DNA from: Saxidomus purpurata
Taxonomy: Eukaryota > Mollusca > Bivalvia > Venerida > Veneridae
DNA length: 64,000 nucleotides
Assembly: GCA_022818135.1 (NCBI GenBank)
Contig: JAFMSR010000027.1
Location: forward strand, 96,699-160,698
Reading direction: 5' to 3'
Shown here: in pieces, positions 1 to 11,900 of the stretch
Position numbering within the stretch: the first letter of the stretch is position 1
How the letters are laid out: every line of letters begins with the position of its first letter
The notes under the pieces: model-generated
Seen by the model: the letters and a program-made list of their open reading frames with translations, nothing else
Told to the model about the DNA's origin: nothing
Database searches by the model: none
Translations under genes and position numbers: made by a program

Positions 1-1632
1 TATCAAACACCTTTGACACATACAATCCCTTTCAGTAGTCAAGGTTACACAAATACAGGTTACTTCACACAGCAACGACCCGATTCCACTCGCAATGGTT
101 CTACAAATGTTACGCCACAAAACATACGTTATGCACCACCTGTACACGTCACGTCACAAAGCATACAGTATGCACAACCTGCATATATTACTTCACGACA
201 CATGCATTCAGCTTTGGGTAAGAATACTCAACAGCATCCATACTGCAATACTACTGTAAATTTGCCTAGCAACCAATATGTTACGCCAGCCTATGCATAT
301 ACAGTGAACGCACAGCCTACATTCCCGGCATGCAATTCACAAGTAACTGTTACAAGCACACCGTTGCAGTATTCTCAGTCAGTTTCAGCTAGGTATCAGC
401 AGCAAGACATGTCAACTAGCGCTCAAGCAAATGCAATTCAGACTTCACAAATAAATTCCACTAATTCGTAACACAACGCACAACCTGAACATTTTAGCAA
501 TTCACAAGCTTACACCACTAGTACATCATCAAAGGAATTAAAGCCTGATAAATTTGACGGGAAAACAAGTGAATGGCCCGATTATATAATTCATTTTGAA
601 CAAGTCGCAAACTGGAACAATTGGAATGATCGTCAAAAGGCTACATTTTTGTACCATGCTATCTATCAATTTGAGGGGAGAAGCGCAAAGACTGTTATCG
701 TCATTAAGTTTTATTCAGTTAGATGACTATAATGAGATAAAGCGTGTCTTAACACAAAGATTCAGTCCACATGAGCGCAAATTAGCTCACCGTTGTGAAT
801 TTCGCAATAGGAAGAGAAATAAGGGGGAATCTGTTTCAGATTATGGCTACGCAATACGAAGGTTAGGTCTGAAAGCTTTTCCTTTAATGCCAAATTCAGC
901 CTTAGAATCTTCTGTCATAGACCAGTACATACATGAGTTAGGGAGGTTTGAGCTACAGAAACACGTGCAATTTTTGCACCCAAAAACATTAGATCAAGCT
1001 ATAAGTGCTGCCGTTGAGTACTGTGCTTTACAAGGTTCATTAGATAAAATGACTAAGCCGGCCGACGAAGAGGTTGTAAGGGGGGTAACTCCGTCTTTAC
1101 ATGAAAACATAGTATCGTCCCTTAGACCATCAAATATGAAGACTGACTGTAGTCTTGAAGATTTGCAACAAATGCTGTCTTCTTTACTAGATCAAAAAAT
1201 GGAACAAAAGTTTGCTGAAAAAATTTACATGTTAGAAAATAAATGTACCGATTCTTCTAAAAAGCAAGCCCCATTACAGCAAAACAGCCCATCACGTTTT
1301 CCATTACGGCAAAACAGCTTTCGCGTTTCCCACAACGCCAAAACAGTCCGTCTCGTTTTTCACGTTCAGATTTATCTCCATCTGCTAATCAAAGGAGTCT
1401 GGGTCGCCAAAATAGGTCCCCAAGTACTTCTACGAACAGAGATTTAGATCGTACCCATAGAGACCGTTACTGTTCCTACTGTAATACATTAGGGCACACT
1501 GAGAGTCACTGTTACTTCAAAGATAAAAATGTCATTGATTGTGATTATGGTAAAAAGATAGGACATGTCGAGAGTCGGTGTTTCCTTAAGAAAAGAGAAA
1601 TAGAGCAAAGTAGTCAGACTCAGGGAAACTAG
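1..1632 (+). pseudogene. gag: Ty3/Gypsy-like LTR retrotransposon gag, 5' cut by window edge, decayed
   Basis: Gag would be the capsid/nucleocapsid polyprotein of an LTR retrotransposon. The first third (1-540) is a Q/T/N/P-rich low-complexity head. The capsid-like part follows: KFDGKTSEWPDYIIHFEQ near 548-602, then LRGEAQRLLSSLS near 676-714 and VSDYGYAIRRLGLKAFP near 832-882. The nucleocapsid has a CCHC knuckle, CSYCNTLGHTESHC, near 1471-1512. A second knuckle has lost its second Cys (CDYG..., Gly codon 1549-1551). Damage visible: in-frame TAA at 469-471, a frameshift at about 650-690 (frame 1 to frame 2), and a second at about 1315-1321 back to frame 1. The reading frame is open at base 1, so the start lies outside the window. 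Gag ends at TAG 1630-1632, where a frameshift signal leads into the protease frame. The motif order supports Ty3/Gypsy; the exact clade is not assignable. Confidence 0.82.
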
Positions 1633-1662
1633 ATCAGGCTGGTGTTGGGACCGAAACACCAG
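1623..1662 (+). promoter_or_regulatory. gag-pro -1 programmed ribosomal frameshift signal
   Basis: The gag frame reads CAG GGA AAC TAG, which places the canonical slippery heptamer G GGA AAC at 1623-1629, directly before the gag stop. Slipping back one base enters the frame that runs open to 2738 (protease). Nine bases downstream is a perfect 8-bp stem, CTGGTGTT (1639-1646) with AACACCAG (1655-1662), enclosing an 8-base loop. Slippery site, spacer and stem-loop match the standard architecture of retroviral and retrotransposon gag-pro frameshifting. Function is inferred from sequence only. Confidence 0.72.
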
Positions 1663-2738
1663 TCTCTATGTCCGAAAATAGGCCAGTAATTTCGGAAAAT
1701 CTTGAAAAAAACAAAGTTAGGCATAAAACGCAATCAGTAAATGATCAATTGCCACTTACTCGAACCACGGAGTCTTGCCAAATTAAAGTTCCAAGAGTTG
1801 TAATCACTCCACTGGACTCTGATCACGTAGCTACTTTAACTCCTACTACAGAACAATCGAATACCCGTTGTGATTCAGGTCAATATCTAGGACATGTTCA
1901 GAACGAGGCAGGTCAAAATGTAGCACGTCAGAATGTAAACAAACAAACTGACGTACAGCATTCGATTCCGCCTGAGAAGCTGAATTCATGTGGAAATTTG
2001 AATAAAAATTTGCAGATAAATGACAATACACCAGAATTATGTCCTTTGGAAAATAAAAATGAAACTTGTTCTCTGTCTCAAAAGTTAGGCCATGAAAGTC
2101 ATAAGTTGGTTTCAGACATAGAAAATAATGACAAAGTCTCATGTTATTATGTGAAAACTTCTATTGGACATGTAAAAGGTGGAATGCTCGTTGATTCAGA
2201 AAGCCCTGTTTCTATTCTTTCCAGTACTTGTTACAACAAGCTTGAAATTAAGCCCAGTGTAGAGCCTGTTAATGCACGTCTTTCTACAGCAAATGGTGTA
2301 AAATTAAAAATAAAAGGAATGTGTCATCTTTCCCTTGCAATAGAGCATCTTACAATTTCTTTTGACTTTATAGTTGCAGACATTGAGGAAACCATAGGTA
2401 TTTTAGGCATAGATTTCTTCGAGGAATACAATGTAAGCCTTAAAGTTCCTAAAAGGACGCTCAAAACTAAAATTGGCAAAGTGAAAATTCAAAAAAAATC
2501 AGCAGTTTTCTGCGCACAAATCCTAATTTCTGAAGCTGTTACTACACCTACAAGGTCAGAAATGTATATGCAAAAATATGTCAATGGTAAATGTTCCCAA
2601 AGACACGACGTGTTAGAACAATCACACAGCCATGTAGTTCAAGGCATATCTGTGGCAAATGAAGGCAAATCAGTTAATTTTGTCATAAATGAAACATTCC
2701 GTGAATCCTTGAAGAAAAGGAAAAAAGTGAGCATATAA
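1629..2738 (+). pseudogene. pro: Retropepsin-like protease region of the Gypsy-like element, catalytic motif altered, no RT behind it
   Basis: This frame is entered from gag by the -1 signal; the first internal ATG is at 1668. About 170 residues of polar linker precede a retropepsin-type domain: KTSIGHVKGGMLVDSESPVSIL near 2154-2219, then LGIDFFEEYNVSL near 2404-2443, which resembles the second conserved block of this family (ILGxDFL). The catalytic triad should be D-T/S-G; here it is D-S-E (2193-2201), a one-base Gly to Glu change, so the enzyme is probably dead. The frame ends at 2738 with a lysine-rich tail, and no reverse transcriptase, RNase H or integrase follows. The copy is therefore truncated, or belongs to a gag-pro-only derivative. 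Confidence 0.72.
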
Positions 2739-4726
2739 AATCAAACAAAAAATGAAATGGTTTGTAACTGAAGAATACTGAGATTGACAATGTTTCATAT
2801 TATTATTTGTTGATATATAGTAAATGTATGATGTTCTTATATAAGTTAAGGTGTACAGAGTAACTAGAATAAAATGATTATGGATTGAGAATTCCTAAAA
2901 GGAAATGATTATGGATTGTGAATATCATAGAGAGTTACTAAAAGACTGAAATATATTACTTGAAAATGAATATAGTCTAATAGTTACCAATAAATATATG
3001 TAATTGAAAGGTACGACATAGGTGATTACATACACCATCTGAGAGAAAAATCATTGTTTAAATGGTTATTCCATGCTATTATTAAATTGTAAATAGTGTG
3101 TTAATATCTATATATTGATTCGGATTTCTTGTTTATTTGTTATATTATAATTATTAAAAAAAAACTGATAATACTTGCAAGAGTAATCCCTCTTTGGGAT
3201 GTGTAGAATAGAAATTTCAATACACTACAATCATAGATCTAGTTTTTAATTTCATCTAGATTCATTGAAGTTTGAACAATTTGTTAAAAAAATCAAATTT
3301 TGTATACACTCTTTTCTTAGTAAATATAGTACATACATTCACTTTAAGCATTAATCATTGAAATTTAAATCGAATTGAATGTTATAAAGTACTTATTATT
3401 AGAAACAATCTTTAAAAACACCTAAATGTAAGGGATATGACCCTGCCTACATGTAGAAATGGTGTTTGAATAGTTCAACAGTATATATTTTAAGTCTATA
3501 TTTCAGCAATCAAATGTTTGAAGTACATCTATGCTATCCTGAAGGAGCACATAAAACAAAAAGGAAGGAGGCAACTGGCCAGCAACGTTACGCTATCATA
3601 CTTGTGCCAGGAACGTTATGTTATCAATTGTGCCAGGAAAGTTATGTTATCATACTCCATAACCCGTTGAAAATGCCGATCATTCTGTGAAACATGGAAA
3701 GGAAATACAAGGAAATAGAACAAAAGCAGGAAACGATAGAGAGGGAAGTCAGAGAAACGTATGGACGATATAAAAGTGATTCCTTGTTGGGTTGATAGTG
3801 ATAGTGACATTGTTTTCTTAAATTACTGTGTTGAACTATAAACTGTTTATCAACTATCATTTCTTTCTCAGTGGTACATTATAAGATGTATAATATCATA
3901 TTATTAATCGTTAGAATAAAGTGCTGTTATCATATTATTATATATCGAGCTGATACATTTATTTACAAGTTAACTTCATTAAAAGATATTGAAATGCCAC
4001 TCTTTATTAAAAACTGTATGAACTTCGTTATTGTGCTTTTCAACTGAGATAATTTTTGTATTAAGGTAAAAATATACAATCAATAGCAGGATATGATAAT
4101 CAATTTTGAGCAAGGTAATCAATTACATGATGATTACAGTGTAATCATGTAATCAATTAAAAAATCGATGATTACGATTAATGATTACCCCAGGTCTGCG
4201 TTCAAACCCTGGTGTCCTAGAATACGCTAAAACGTGTATATCTGACCATCTTCTGTTCGTCTGAGAGATTAGCTATATCCTACAACCATTAGACAATTGT
4301 GATCAATTTGTGTCCGCCACAAAGTGTGCTGCTACCAGAACTTGGCCACTATTACAAAACAATAATTAAGACAAATTTTCAATCAATAACGTTATATAAT
4401 TTCTTCACTTAACGAATTATTTGATCAACTGATCAAAAGATGCAAATACAGAAAATTCTACCAATTTCTGCCGTGTATTCTCTCATCTCCAAAGAAGTTT
4501 TTCAAGTTCTCTTCAGCAACGACGTCGACTGTCAATGGCGGTAAAATCGACGTTTAAATTCATAACTGGTTTAATCATGCTCCTGTTGTTATTTCAAAAA
4601 CACCAAAAGGCTAGCTCTTTGTCTGAAGAATACGCAGATATAAAATTGAAGATGTTTTGCAGTCGGCATTAACAACGCTCCCGTCTCAATTTTAGTTGAA
4701 TAACATAAACAAATACATAGGGTTGT
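2739..4726. other. Non-coding AT-rich stretch after the retrotransposon
   Basis: No convincing coding potential on either strand. Part of it may be the 3' LTR of the Gypsy-like element, but with the 5' LTR outside the window no direct repeat can be matched. It contains a short tandem repeat at 3578-3656 and, at 4190-4220, a weak tRNA B-box-like string (GCGTTCAAACCCTGG). Confidence 0.5.
3578..3656 (+). repeat. Three-unit tandem repeat, about 26-28 bp
   Basis: Three adjacent diverged units begin GCCAGCAACGTTACG (3578), GCCAGGAACGTTATG (3606) and GCCAGGAAAGTTATG (3632). Each continues with a variant of TTATCATACT. No function evident. Confidence 0.7.
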
Positions 4727-5479
4727 TTGAGTATCTTAAATCTAAAAGACATCTCGCATTTAGATCAAAGCGATGAAATAAACCTGCAACCAAGGTTACT
4801 AAAAGAGGTAAGAGAGATCAAAGTGGAATTAAATATTGATATTGAGTTAAATAAACATTTCAAAAACATTTCAAATATCATTGAAAAATCACCCTTTTGG
4901 CATGAAAATTTTCATGATCTAACAACGTCTCTTGACGCCAAACTCGGACATAGAATAATTGATTTAAATTACATCACATCACTTGAAGTTAATCATAATA
5001 TAGATAAACTTGACATAAATAATTCTACTGGGCTTGATGGGATTAATAAGCAATACTGGTTTAGGGAAAATTATTCATGTACTACCTCACTAACGAGATT
5101 GATAGATGAATGGGTTGAAGATCTTGAAAGTCGCAAAGTTTTAGGACTAGTGAACCATAACATTCTGCTGCATAAACTAAAATTAAGCAATTTTTCACAG
5201 AAGGCCTTGCAGTTCTTTAAATCGTATCTGACGAATAGGCAACAACTTGTTAAAGTTGGAAATACAGAATCTAATATACTCACTATAAAATCGGGTGTGC
5301 AACAAGGGTCCATACCAGGACCCTTGCTGTTTCTTATCTATATAAATGATATAGCGTTTTGTAATCATAATAGCATGACTATCGACTTATTTGCAGACAA
5401 TTCAACATTATGTGAAGCTGGTTATTTTTTAACTAACACTGAATCGCAGCTCCAAAATAATCATAATTGTAATAAATAA
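4727..5479 (+). pseudogene. CR1/Jockey-like non-LTR reverse transcriptase, internally deleted
   Basis: Remnant of a LINE reverse transcriptase, which would copy its RNA into DNA at a nicked target. Visible blocks in order: NNSTGLDGI (finger, about 5020-5046), SCTTSLTRLIDEW (about 5080), LVNHNILLHKLKL (about 5147), VQQGSIPGPLLFLIYIND (about 5299-5352) and LFADNSTL (about 5386). Two deletions are evident against the family: most of the region between the STGLDG block and the SCTTSL block is missing, and the catalytic F-D-x-x-K-A-F-D block before LVNH is gone. The second catalytic motif reads FADN instead of FADD or YADD. The fragment is inactive. N-terminal and C-terminal LINE domains are not seen. 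Confidence 0.83.
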
Positions 5480-6883
5480 TCATTAAAGTGACTCTATCAT
5501 GGCTCTAAATCGTAGCTATGGATATAAGTTATACATGCCAGTGGCCACTTATGGACATGTAATATATATATATATATGTCAATGGCCACAATAGTTACAC
5601 TTTCTGAACGACAAGGGAACAAGATATGCCAACGTTGTTGTCTCTATTATGAAATTTTACATATCTTAAAAAAAGATCTCTTGTTATTGATACTACCATC
5701 AGGTAAGTGAATCTTTATCATAGCATGATATACACATTTCTTTCCATAACCAGGAATTTGGCGTTTCATCATTTGATGTATCTGAGAAAATGGCTGATTG
5801 ACGACTCTTATTCTAAAATATTGATGAAAAGTACGTGGTTTTCACCATAATATTACTGAAATTATATTAAGTTATGTACATGTCTAATTTCGTTTTCCAA
5901 TAACTATAATATTTGCATTTTCTGATCGTGAAATGAATAAGAAATGCTACTCATTGTTGTTTCTAAGAAATTGTACATACCTGAAAGAAACACTGTCTTG
6001 TTTTTTAAGCTATTTTTATGCAAAAACGTCTTATCATAGCATGAACTAATCGAATGGCTACTGAAGACCTGGGGCCGATATATGGCTTGGTGGCAAATGC
6101 CACAACACTTAAGTCCTGTCTATCAGAGCTTTATCACAAACATTTTTTGACCTTCTTGGCTTACGCCGAACCTAAGCAACACCAGCAATGAATTATAGGT
6201 ATATAGTGTGCATGACAGGGCAAATGATTTACAAATATATGCTCTATATAGCAGGGAATGACAATGCTTTAATTATGAAAATTTCGTTAAATGAAAAATA
6301 TTCACATAGCCAACGCTACGAACTTTATTCTAATATGCCTACGGTATATTTCTATAGTCAATTCGAGTGCATTAATATGATTAAAGCACTCGGAAAAGTA
6401 GGCGGAGTTTCGGACATGGAAGTAGCTCCTTCCGACTTTTCTAATTTACTCCCGCGCAAAAATAAAATATAGAAATGGAAATAATATCAGTATAAATACA
6501 TCAGTCGCATGAAAAAGATTTGTTTAAAAACCTAAATATTATTTTTGATTGCGTAAAGTAAGCCATAGAATACCCTCACCTTGTTTTCCTTAAAAAAGGC
6601 CAAGAAATTCAGGATAAACAGTCATACAATGTTTTTATTCCGGGAGACAAAACTATGAATGAAAACGTTTACGTCATCACACTGACGTCATTACTCCACG
6701 TTAAAACGTTGTACAGTTCAAATTAACGGTACGCATTTAAATCGATTGGCTGCTTTGTTAGGTTCTGAATCTGACGTCTTCTGCATAATTTCAGTCAGGT
6801 ATTTCTTTTTTATATTTTATGTATAAGTTGATTAAACTAAAATAAGTTTACGATATTTTTCAAAAAATCGGCTTCTAAGAATC
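5480..6883. other. Intergenic, no gene seen
   Basis: AT-rich sequence with a short (TA)n run near 5560-5576. A 94-codon frame at 6188-6472 has no recognisable motif and lies in low-complexity sequence; I do not call it. Confidence 0.5.
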
Positions 6884-7053
6884 GAAATAATCTATGGCTT
6901 GGAGTGTTTTATCGAAATTGAAGCATTTCCCGTCGGTAATGTGCCTGCGTAATAATTCACTCGGGCTTCGCCCTCGTGAATTATTCCGCCAAACACATCA
7001 CCTCCGGGGAAAGCTTCAATTTCGATAAAGCACTCCAAGCCATAGATTATTTC
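6884..7053. repeat. 170-bp foldback hairpin (MITE-like)
   Basis: The arm starting GAAATAATCTATGGCTTGGA is mirrored by the arm ending TCCAAGCCATAGATTATTTC. The arms pair with few mismatches to a centre near 6968 (CGGGCTTCGCCCTCG). This architecture is typical of hairpin miniature elements. No target duplication was resolved. Confidence 0.8.
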
Positions 7054-8353
7054 TTAAATATCGGGCTTCGTATATATCAATATTGCAGCTTGTATATGTA
7101 TAATTTTGAAAATAACCAACGCAAAATGCTAGAATTTGACAAGAAAGCCGTCTAAATAGGTTAATAAACAAGTTGGCCTGTCTGTCTCATTCTTTTTGCT
7201 TCAGCTAAATGCCAGTTTTACGATAATGCAGGTGTTTTATCATTTCAGGTAATACATCATTCAAAGCTGGCGGAGTCGGAACTTACAAATTTTGTGTGTG
7301 GTGGCCTGTATTGACAGATACAAATGAAAATAAATATAACAGAAAGTTGGGTTCCTAATATTTCACTAGGATAGGCAAACATTTTCTCTATATTTAATAG
7401 GAACTGCTATAGAGAATAATATAATTTGGATTTAACTATTGCAATCTTCATTATTTTAGAAGTATAAATCAGGGATTTATGTCTTTTTTAAATTATGATT
7501 GTCACTTTGAACGGTTATACATGTAACACTTTAAGGCCCATGAGCAATAATAATTTCTTCCGGTAATTCTAACAATCCAAAATTCCTATATCCATAATGT
7601 TAAACTAATTCAAAAGTCTTTTGAATATAAGCAAACAAGAGTAAAACTCCAACACCTGCAATAAAAGGACAATCTCCTATTCTTACATTATTTTCAACAA
7701 TGTAACAAAGATTGTTTAAGGGAAAACAGAATTTGGCATATACATATATAAATGCAATCAATACATTCTCCTAAACATACATTGAAACATGAAAATGGAT
7801 GCAAGAGGATGATATGACGTTTTGCAGCTGCTAACATTCCAAGTAGTTGTTCATTTGTAAATATAAGCCCGAAGAAACTACACGTATACGCGTTGGAGTT
7901 TTAATGCCTTTTTTCAGATATGCGTAGTGTAAAAAGTGTCTTGTTGGAGGTGACAGCGCACATTCTCTCTAAGTTTTATTGCAGTTACATTACTGGAAAA
8001 GTCTAAAAGATTTCTAACTGTAATAAGACCTGACTTAAATATTGGATTTAATCAAACATATTCATGACGGCTTATGATTGAACGAACTTTGAAAGTGTTT
8101 GTGATACTTCGTTTGTTATAGAGATATTGTGTTATTACTGTGCTTGGATTATTATTCATGAATCCTAATATATACCATATCATAATGTGTGAGGAATTTA
8201 CTCACCGCACTTGATTAACTATGCATTTCGAATAAATCAGCTTTAAGTTTTATTGTGGTTTTGTTATTACGTGCTTAGATAGTTACTGTGTTACGATCAG
8301 CATGTTATAATTTTCTTATAACAGGTTTTTGAAGTTCCTCTTAGATTTGTAAC
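7054..8353. other. Intergenic, no gene seen
   Basis: AT-rich non-coding sequence up to the target site of the 10.4-kb transposon. No coding or RNA features supported. Confidence 0.5.
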
Positions 8354-8359
8354 AGGTTA
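8354..8359 (+). other. Target-site duplication, left copy (AGGTTA)
   Basis: AGGTTA directly abuts the left terminal inverted repeat and is repeated at 18731-18736 directly after the right one. The bases outside the two copies differ (aac before, aaa after), so the duplication is exactly six bases. Confidence 0.9.
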
Positions 8360-8912
8360 CACCGGGGAGTATCACGTGGTCTCAATAGTACACTGTCCGC
8401 ACAAAATGGCTGCAGAAATCGGCGCTTCAGTCAAGAAATAAGGGGTAAGCTCATTGTTACTGATATCTTAGGATATGCAAAATAGGCGCAAAGTACCCGC
8501 ATAATAAAAACAATTACCTACAAACTCTTCGTTTTTCCGAAGTTTTCTTAGTTTAGGCCTGAAACTCTATACAGATAATATTTTTGTAAGTACATTGTCT
8601 GAACAAACATTTAATTTGGGTATTTCAGCGCTAAAAGCATATATAATTCACGGTCTTCTATAAAATAATGATTTAATGTGTGAATGTATCCTTCGTGAGA
8701 AGTTTCCAGTGATTTTTCGGTTTTTGAAAAAAGTTATGGATTTTTTTCATTGCGAGTACATTGTCTGAACAAAATAATATGAGTACATTGTCTGAACGTT
8801 TTTTCTCAATGCATAGACTGACTCATTTATATCCATTTCTTTGTAGTTTGGGACATGAAAGCAAGCATTTCGCTCCTGATGTTGCCTGTTCATCACGGTT
8901 TTTAGAGATTGG
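8360..8912 (+). repeat. Left terminal inverted repeat, 553 bp
   Basis: Pairs with 18178-18730 with one mismatch. It begins CACCGGGGAG and contains a perfect CACGTG palindrome near the tip. It holds three exact copies of AGTACATTGTCTGAAC and, read inward from 8779, an open coding stretch ending at a strong splice donor (CAG|GTAAAA) three bases past the TIR boundary. Confidence 0.95.
8387..8797 (+). repeat. Subterminal 16-bp repeats in the left TIR (mirrored in the right TIR)
   Basis: Exact copies of AGTACATTGTCTGAAC lie at 8589-8604, 8755-8770 and 8782-8797. A diverged copy, AGTACACTGTCCGCAC, lies close to the tip at 8387-8402. All are in the same orientation and are mirrored in the right TIR. 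Repeated subterminal motifs are the usual form of transposase-binding sites; binding here is inferred. Confidence 0.75.
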
Positions 8913-11900
8913 CAGGTAAAAGTAAGAGTTTTTCTTTGATCCAATGTTCATGAACGATACCTACTTCTGTAAAGAACTGAAACTTTTCATAATGTAAGAT
9001 GGTTATTTTTAAAACAATTTTATATCTGGTCTTCACCGTCTGTAATTCATAATTTTACTGTGTGAAGAAAAAAGTTTGTGTTGGTGCACTTGTGTATCAT
9101 ACAACTGATACGGTTATTTAAGCAACTGATAAATACCGTATAGCGGTTTATTTCTGCTGGTGGAATATTTCTGCTATTCTGCGGTCTTTGAATGAAATCA
9201 CATAAATATTTATAGCAGAAACACTTTCCAGCAAAAATGTAATAGCAGATAATCAGATCCTTTTCAATGGATATCATAATACACCAAATAGCCGTGTCCG
9301 ATATCATCGGATTCATTATAGAGACAATGTAAACTATTTACGAGCAATTACCGTGAATGGTGATTGCAGACACATTGTATTTACATGATGTTTGCTCAAG
9401 CATTTAACTGAAACGTTGTTTGAGAGTTTCTATCATTTATTTATTAAAAGTGTTAAATATCTCCATATATACGTTTAAACTATACAGCATTTCATAGGGG
9501 ACTAATAAACAAACATGAGCATCCTACGGAAAAGATATGTATGTTATTCCTGAAAATGAAGTACCTTCATATGCACAACGTGTATACCGGTAATTTGCAC
9601 AGAGAGTATTGTTGTAATATACTAACTCTGATATTAAAATTTTAGTTACCTTCTGCTAAGTTTTTATTTCACTACCCACACTTGACCATAACGAAAATAC
9701 ATGTTTGCGTCACTTTCTTGTTAATCTTACCACAACGTTTCATTAAAAAAGACTCATCCTACTCTTGAACGAAAACTCCTAAATTTCTCATCCTTGTTAA
9801 CCTAAAACTCAGAAATAAAAAACGCAAAAGGTTTTGCTTGCTGTTTCTGTAGGTAAAACACATATTATTTTGACTGTGGAAAATACCCGCTATACGGTAT
9901 ACAATACATGTTTGTTGTATTTTATTTTCAGAATGCGTCGAAAGAAGCCCTCGTTGTCACTTCATCGACAGAAGAAGACACGAGTGGATCAAACTTCACT
10001 TCAAAGATCCTCAAAAACAACCATGCAGCGGAAAAGCGCAAAACGGAAAACATTTTTTTCCCCAGCCAAATGTCCAAATATAGTATGTCTTCAAGAAATG
10101 ACACCAATACTGTCGCCGATGAAATCACCATTTCGTTCTCCGCTTTACAAAGTATCGCCACCTAAAAAACGTGCGAGGAAAATCTCATCAGCACGAGTGC
10201 TTTTCGAACCATCTGACAGTCGTTCTTCTTCAGAAACTGAAATCAACTGTAAAAGCTTGGTCGAACTTGAAAAATTTGAATTAAATTGTGAAACTGTTTT
10301 TGTAAGTGATGTAAAGTGTCTTCAACACATTGGTAAATCAAGTCATGAACGTGAAAAGGTAGATGTCACAACAGAAACACTTCAGACTCAAAAGGGCTCT
10401 AGTCTGGAGAAAGTGGATTTTGAATGTGATGTGAGTATTGAAAACAGTGATCTTGAACATGATGCAGTTAATCTTGAAAGTCTTTCAAACATGACAGTGA
10501 GAAATAATGTTGAAGTAACATTAGACAAGTCAACAAGTTATTCGTCTGAAAGTGGAAGCAGTGGTACTAATAAAGCTTCAGAATTGCAGTTCACAGATGC
10601 AAGTCTGTCAGAAGTAATAGCTAAAATTCAAAAGCTTACCCCAAAAGTAATCAATTTGCTAGCATCAGAGGACAGACTGGAACTAGTGTTGCTTCATTTT
10701 TTTGAACAAGTATGCGACAAACGCTTTCCGTTGGACAATATGTCTTTTCGGCTATGGACGGAAGTCGTTAAGTGGTTTGAGTGCAATACCTCCACCGAAA
10801 TGCGATATTCAGAAGTTACAAAACAGTTCTGGAGATTAGGTTACAAATTGTTCGGAGCGCGATTTACCAATTTCATGGGTGGTTACAAACACCACGGTCA
10901 AGTAGTTAGAAGTGAATCTTTAAAGGGTTACTATTCTCCGGCTTCTGCAAGCATAAACTTTGCCGTCCCAAATGACAAAATCTTACGACAATTTGTGATG
11001 TATGACAATTGTGGGGAACGCACCCCGGGAGTATTTGGGGATGCTATTGAGCGATTGAGTCAAAATTTGAAACAGAAATCGTGTTGTCTAACTTTCGACG
11101 GGAAAAAGTTAAAACAGGGCCTCACTGAAAAGGGAGGTGATGTGGACCTATTAGGATTTGAACAGAATGCAACACTTAATGACAGAAAATTAGTATTACA
11201 GTTCGGACTACAAACCATTGAAAACATGCGTGAATGTGTAACTGTTTCTCAGGATTTTTTGATGATTAGAAGTTCAGAGACAAACGATAATTTGAAAGCC
11301 TTGCTGTTAGAGTTTTTGCAAACAGCAACACAAAGCATCATCGAAATGAGAAAGTTGAGATCACGGAAGGAGTACGCAAAAGGCAAATTTATTGAAAGGG
11401 GTGGCAATTTGGACTGGAGACGAGGGAGATACGCATATGCCGTTAGCGCGATTATTGCATTCCTGTTTGATTTGGACACTTTCCTTAACGAAGCTGTACG
11501 TGTCACAGACGAAATTAATATGTGCATTGCTGGACTCAATGGCCAAGTGTACAGCAAGGTGAACGTCATCGACGTGGAAAACCACATGAAGTTTTTCGGT
11601 ATAAAGGATCAAAGTGGATCTAGCGACAATACAAGACTCGTTCCACAAAGAACGGAAAAATGGTTTGAATGTAGAAAATTGGCACGGATAACAGGAAGTA
11701 CATTGCATTCTGCTTTGGGGTTTGAAGGATTAGGTAAGCAGAGAAATCATTTTGACAGAGTAATTTGTAAGATTGCAGATAATGAGCCATCACCTCAGGC
11801 AAAATTGGCTATGGAACATGGTACTCGAAATGAAATCAATGCTGTTTCAACACTACTAGGTAGGATTTTGCCAGTACTGGAACCGGATCTAAATTTTTGC

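Noticed and set aside
4190..4220. tRNA B box (GCGTTCAAACCCTGG)
   Set aside because: No A box at proper spacing and no acceptor stem.
8747..8944. 65-codon minus-strand frame in the left TIR
   Set aside because: Antisense of the inward-reading stretch that continues in frame into the transposase; no splice logic supports it.
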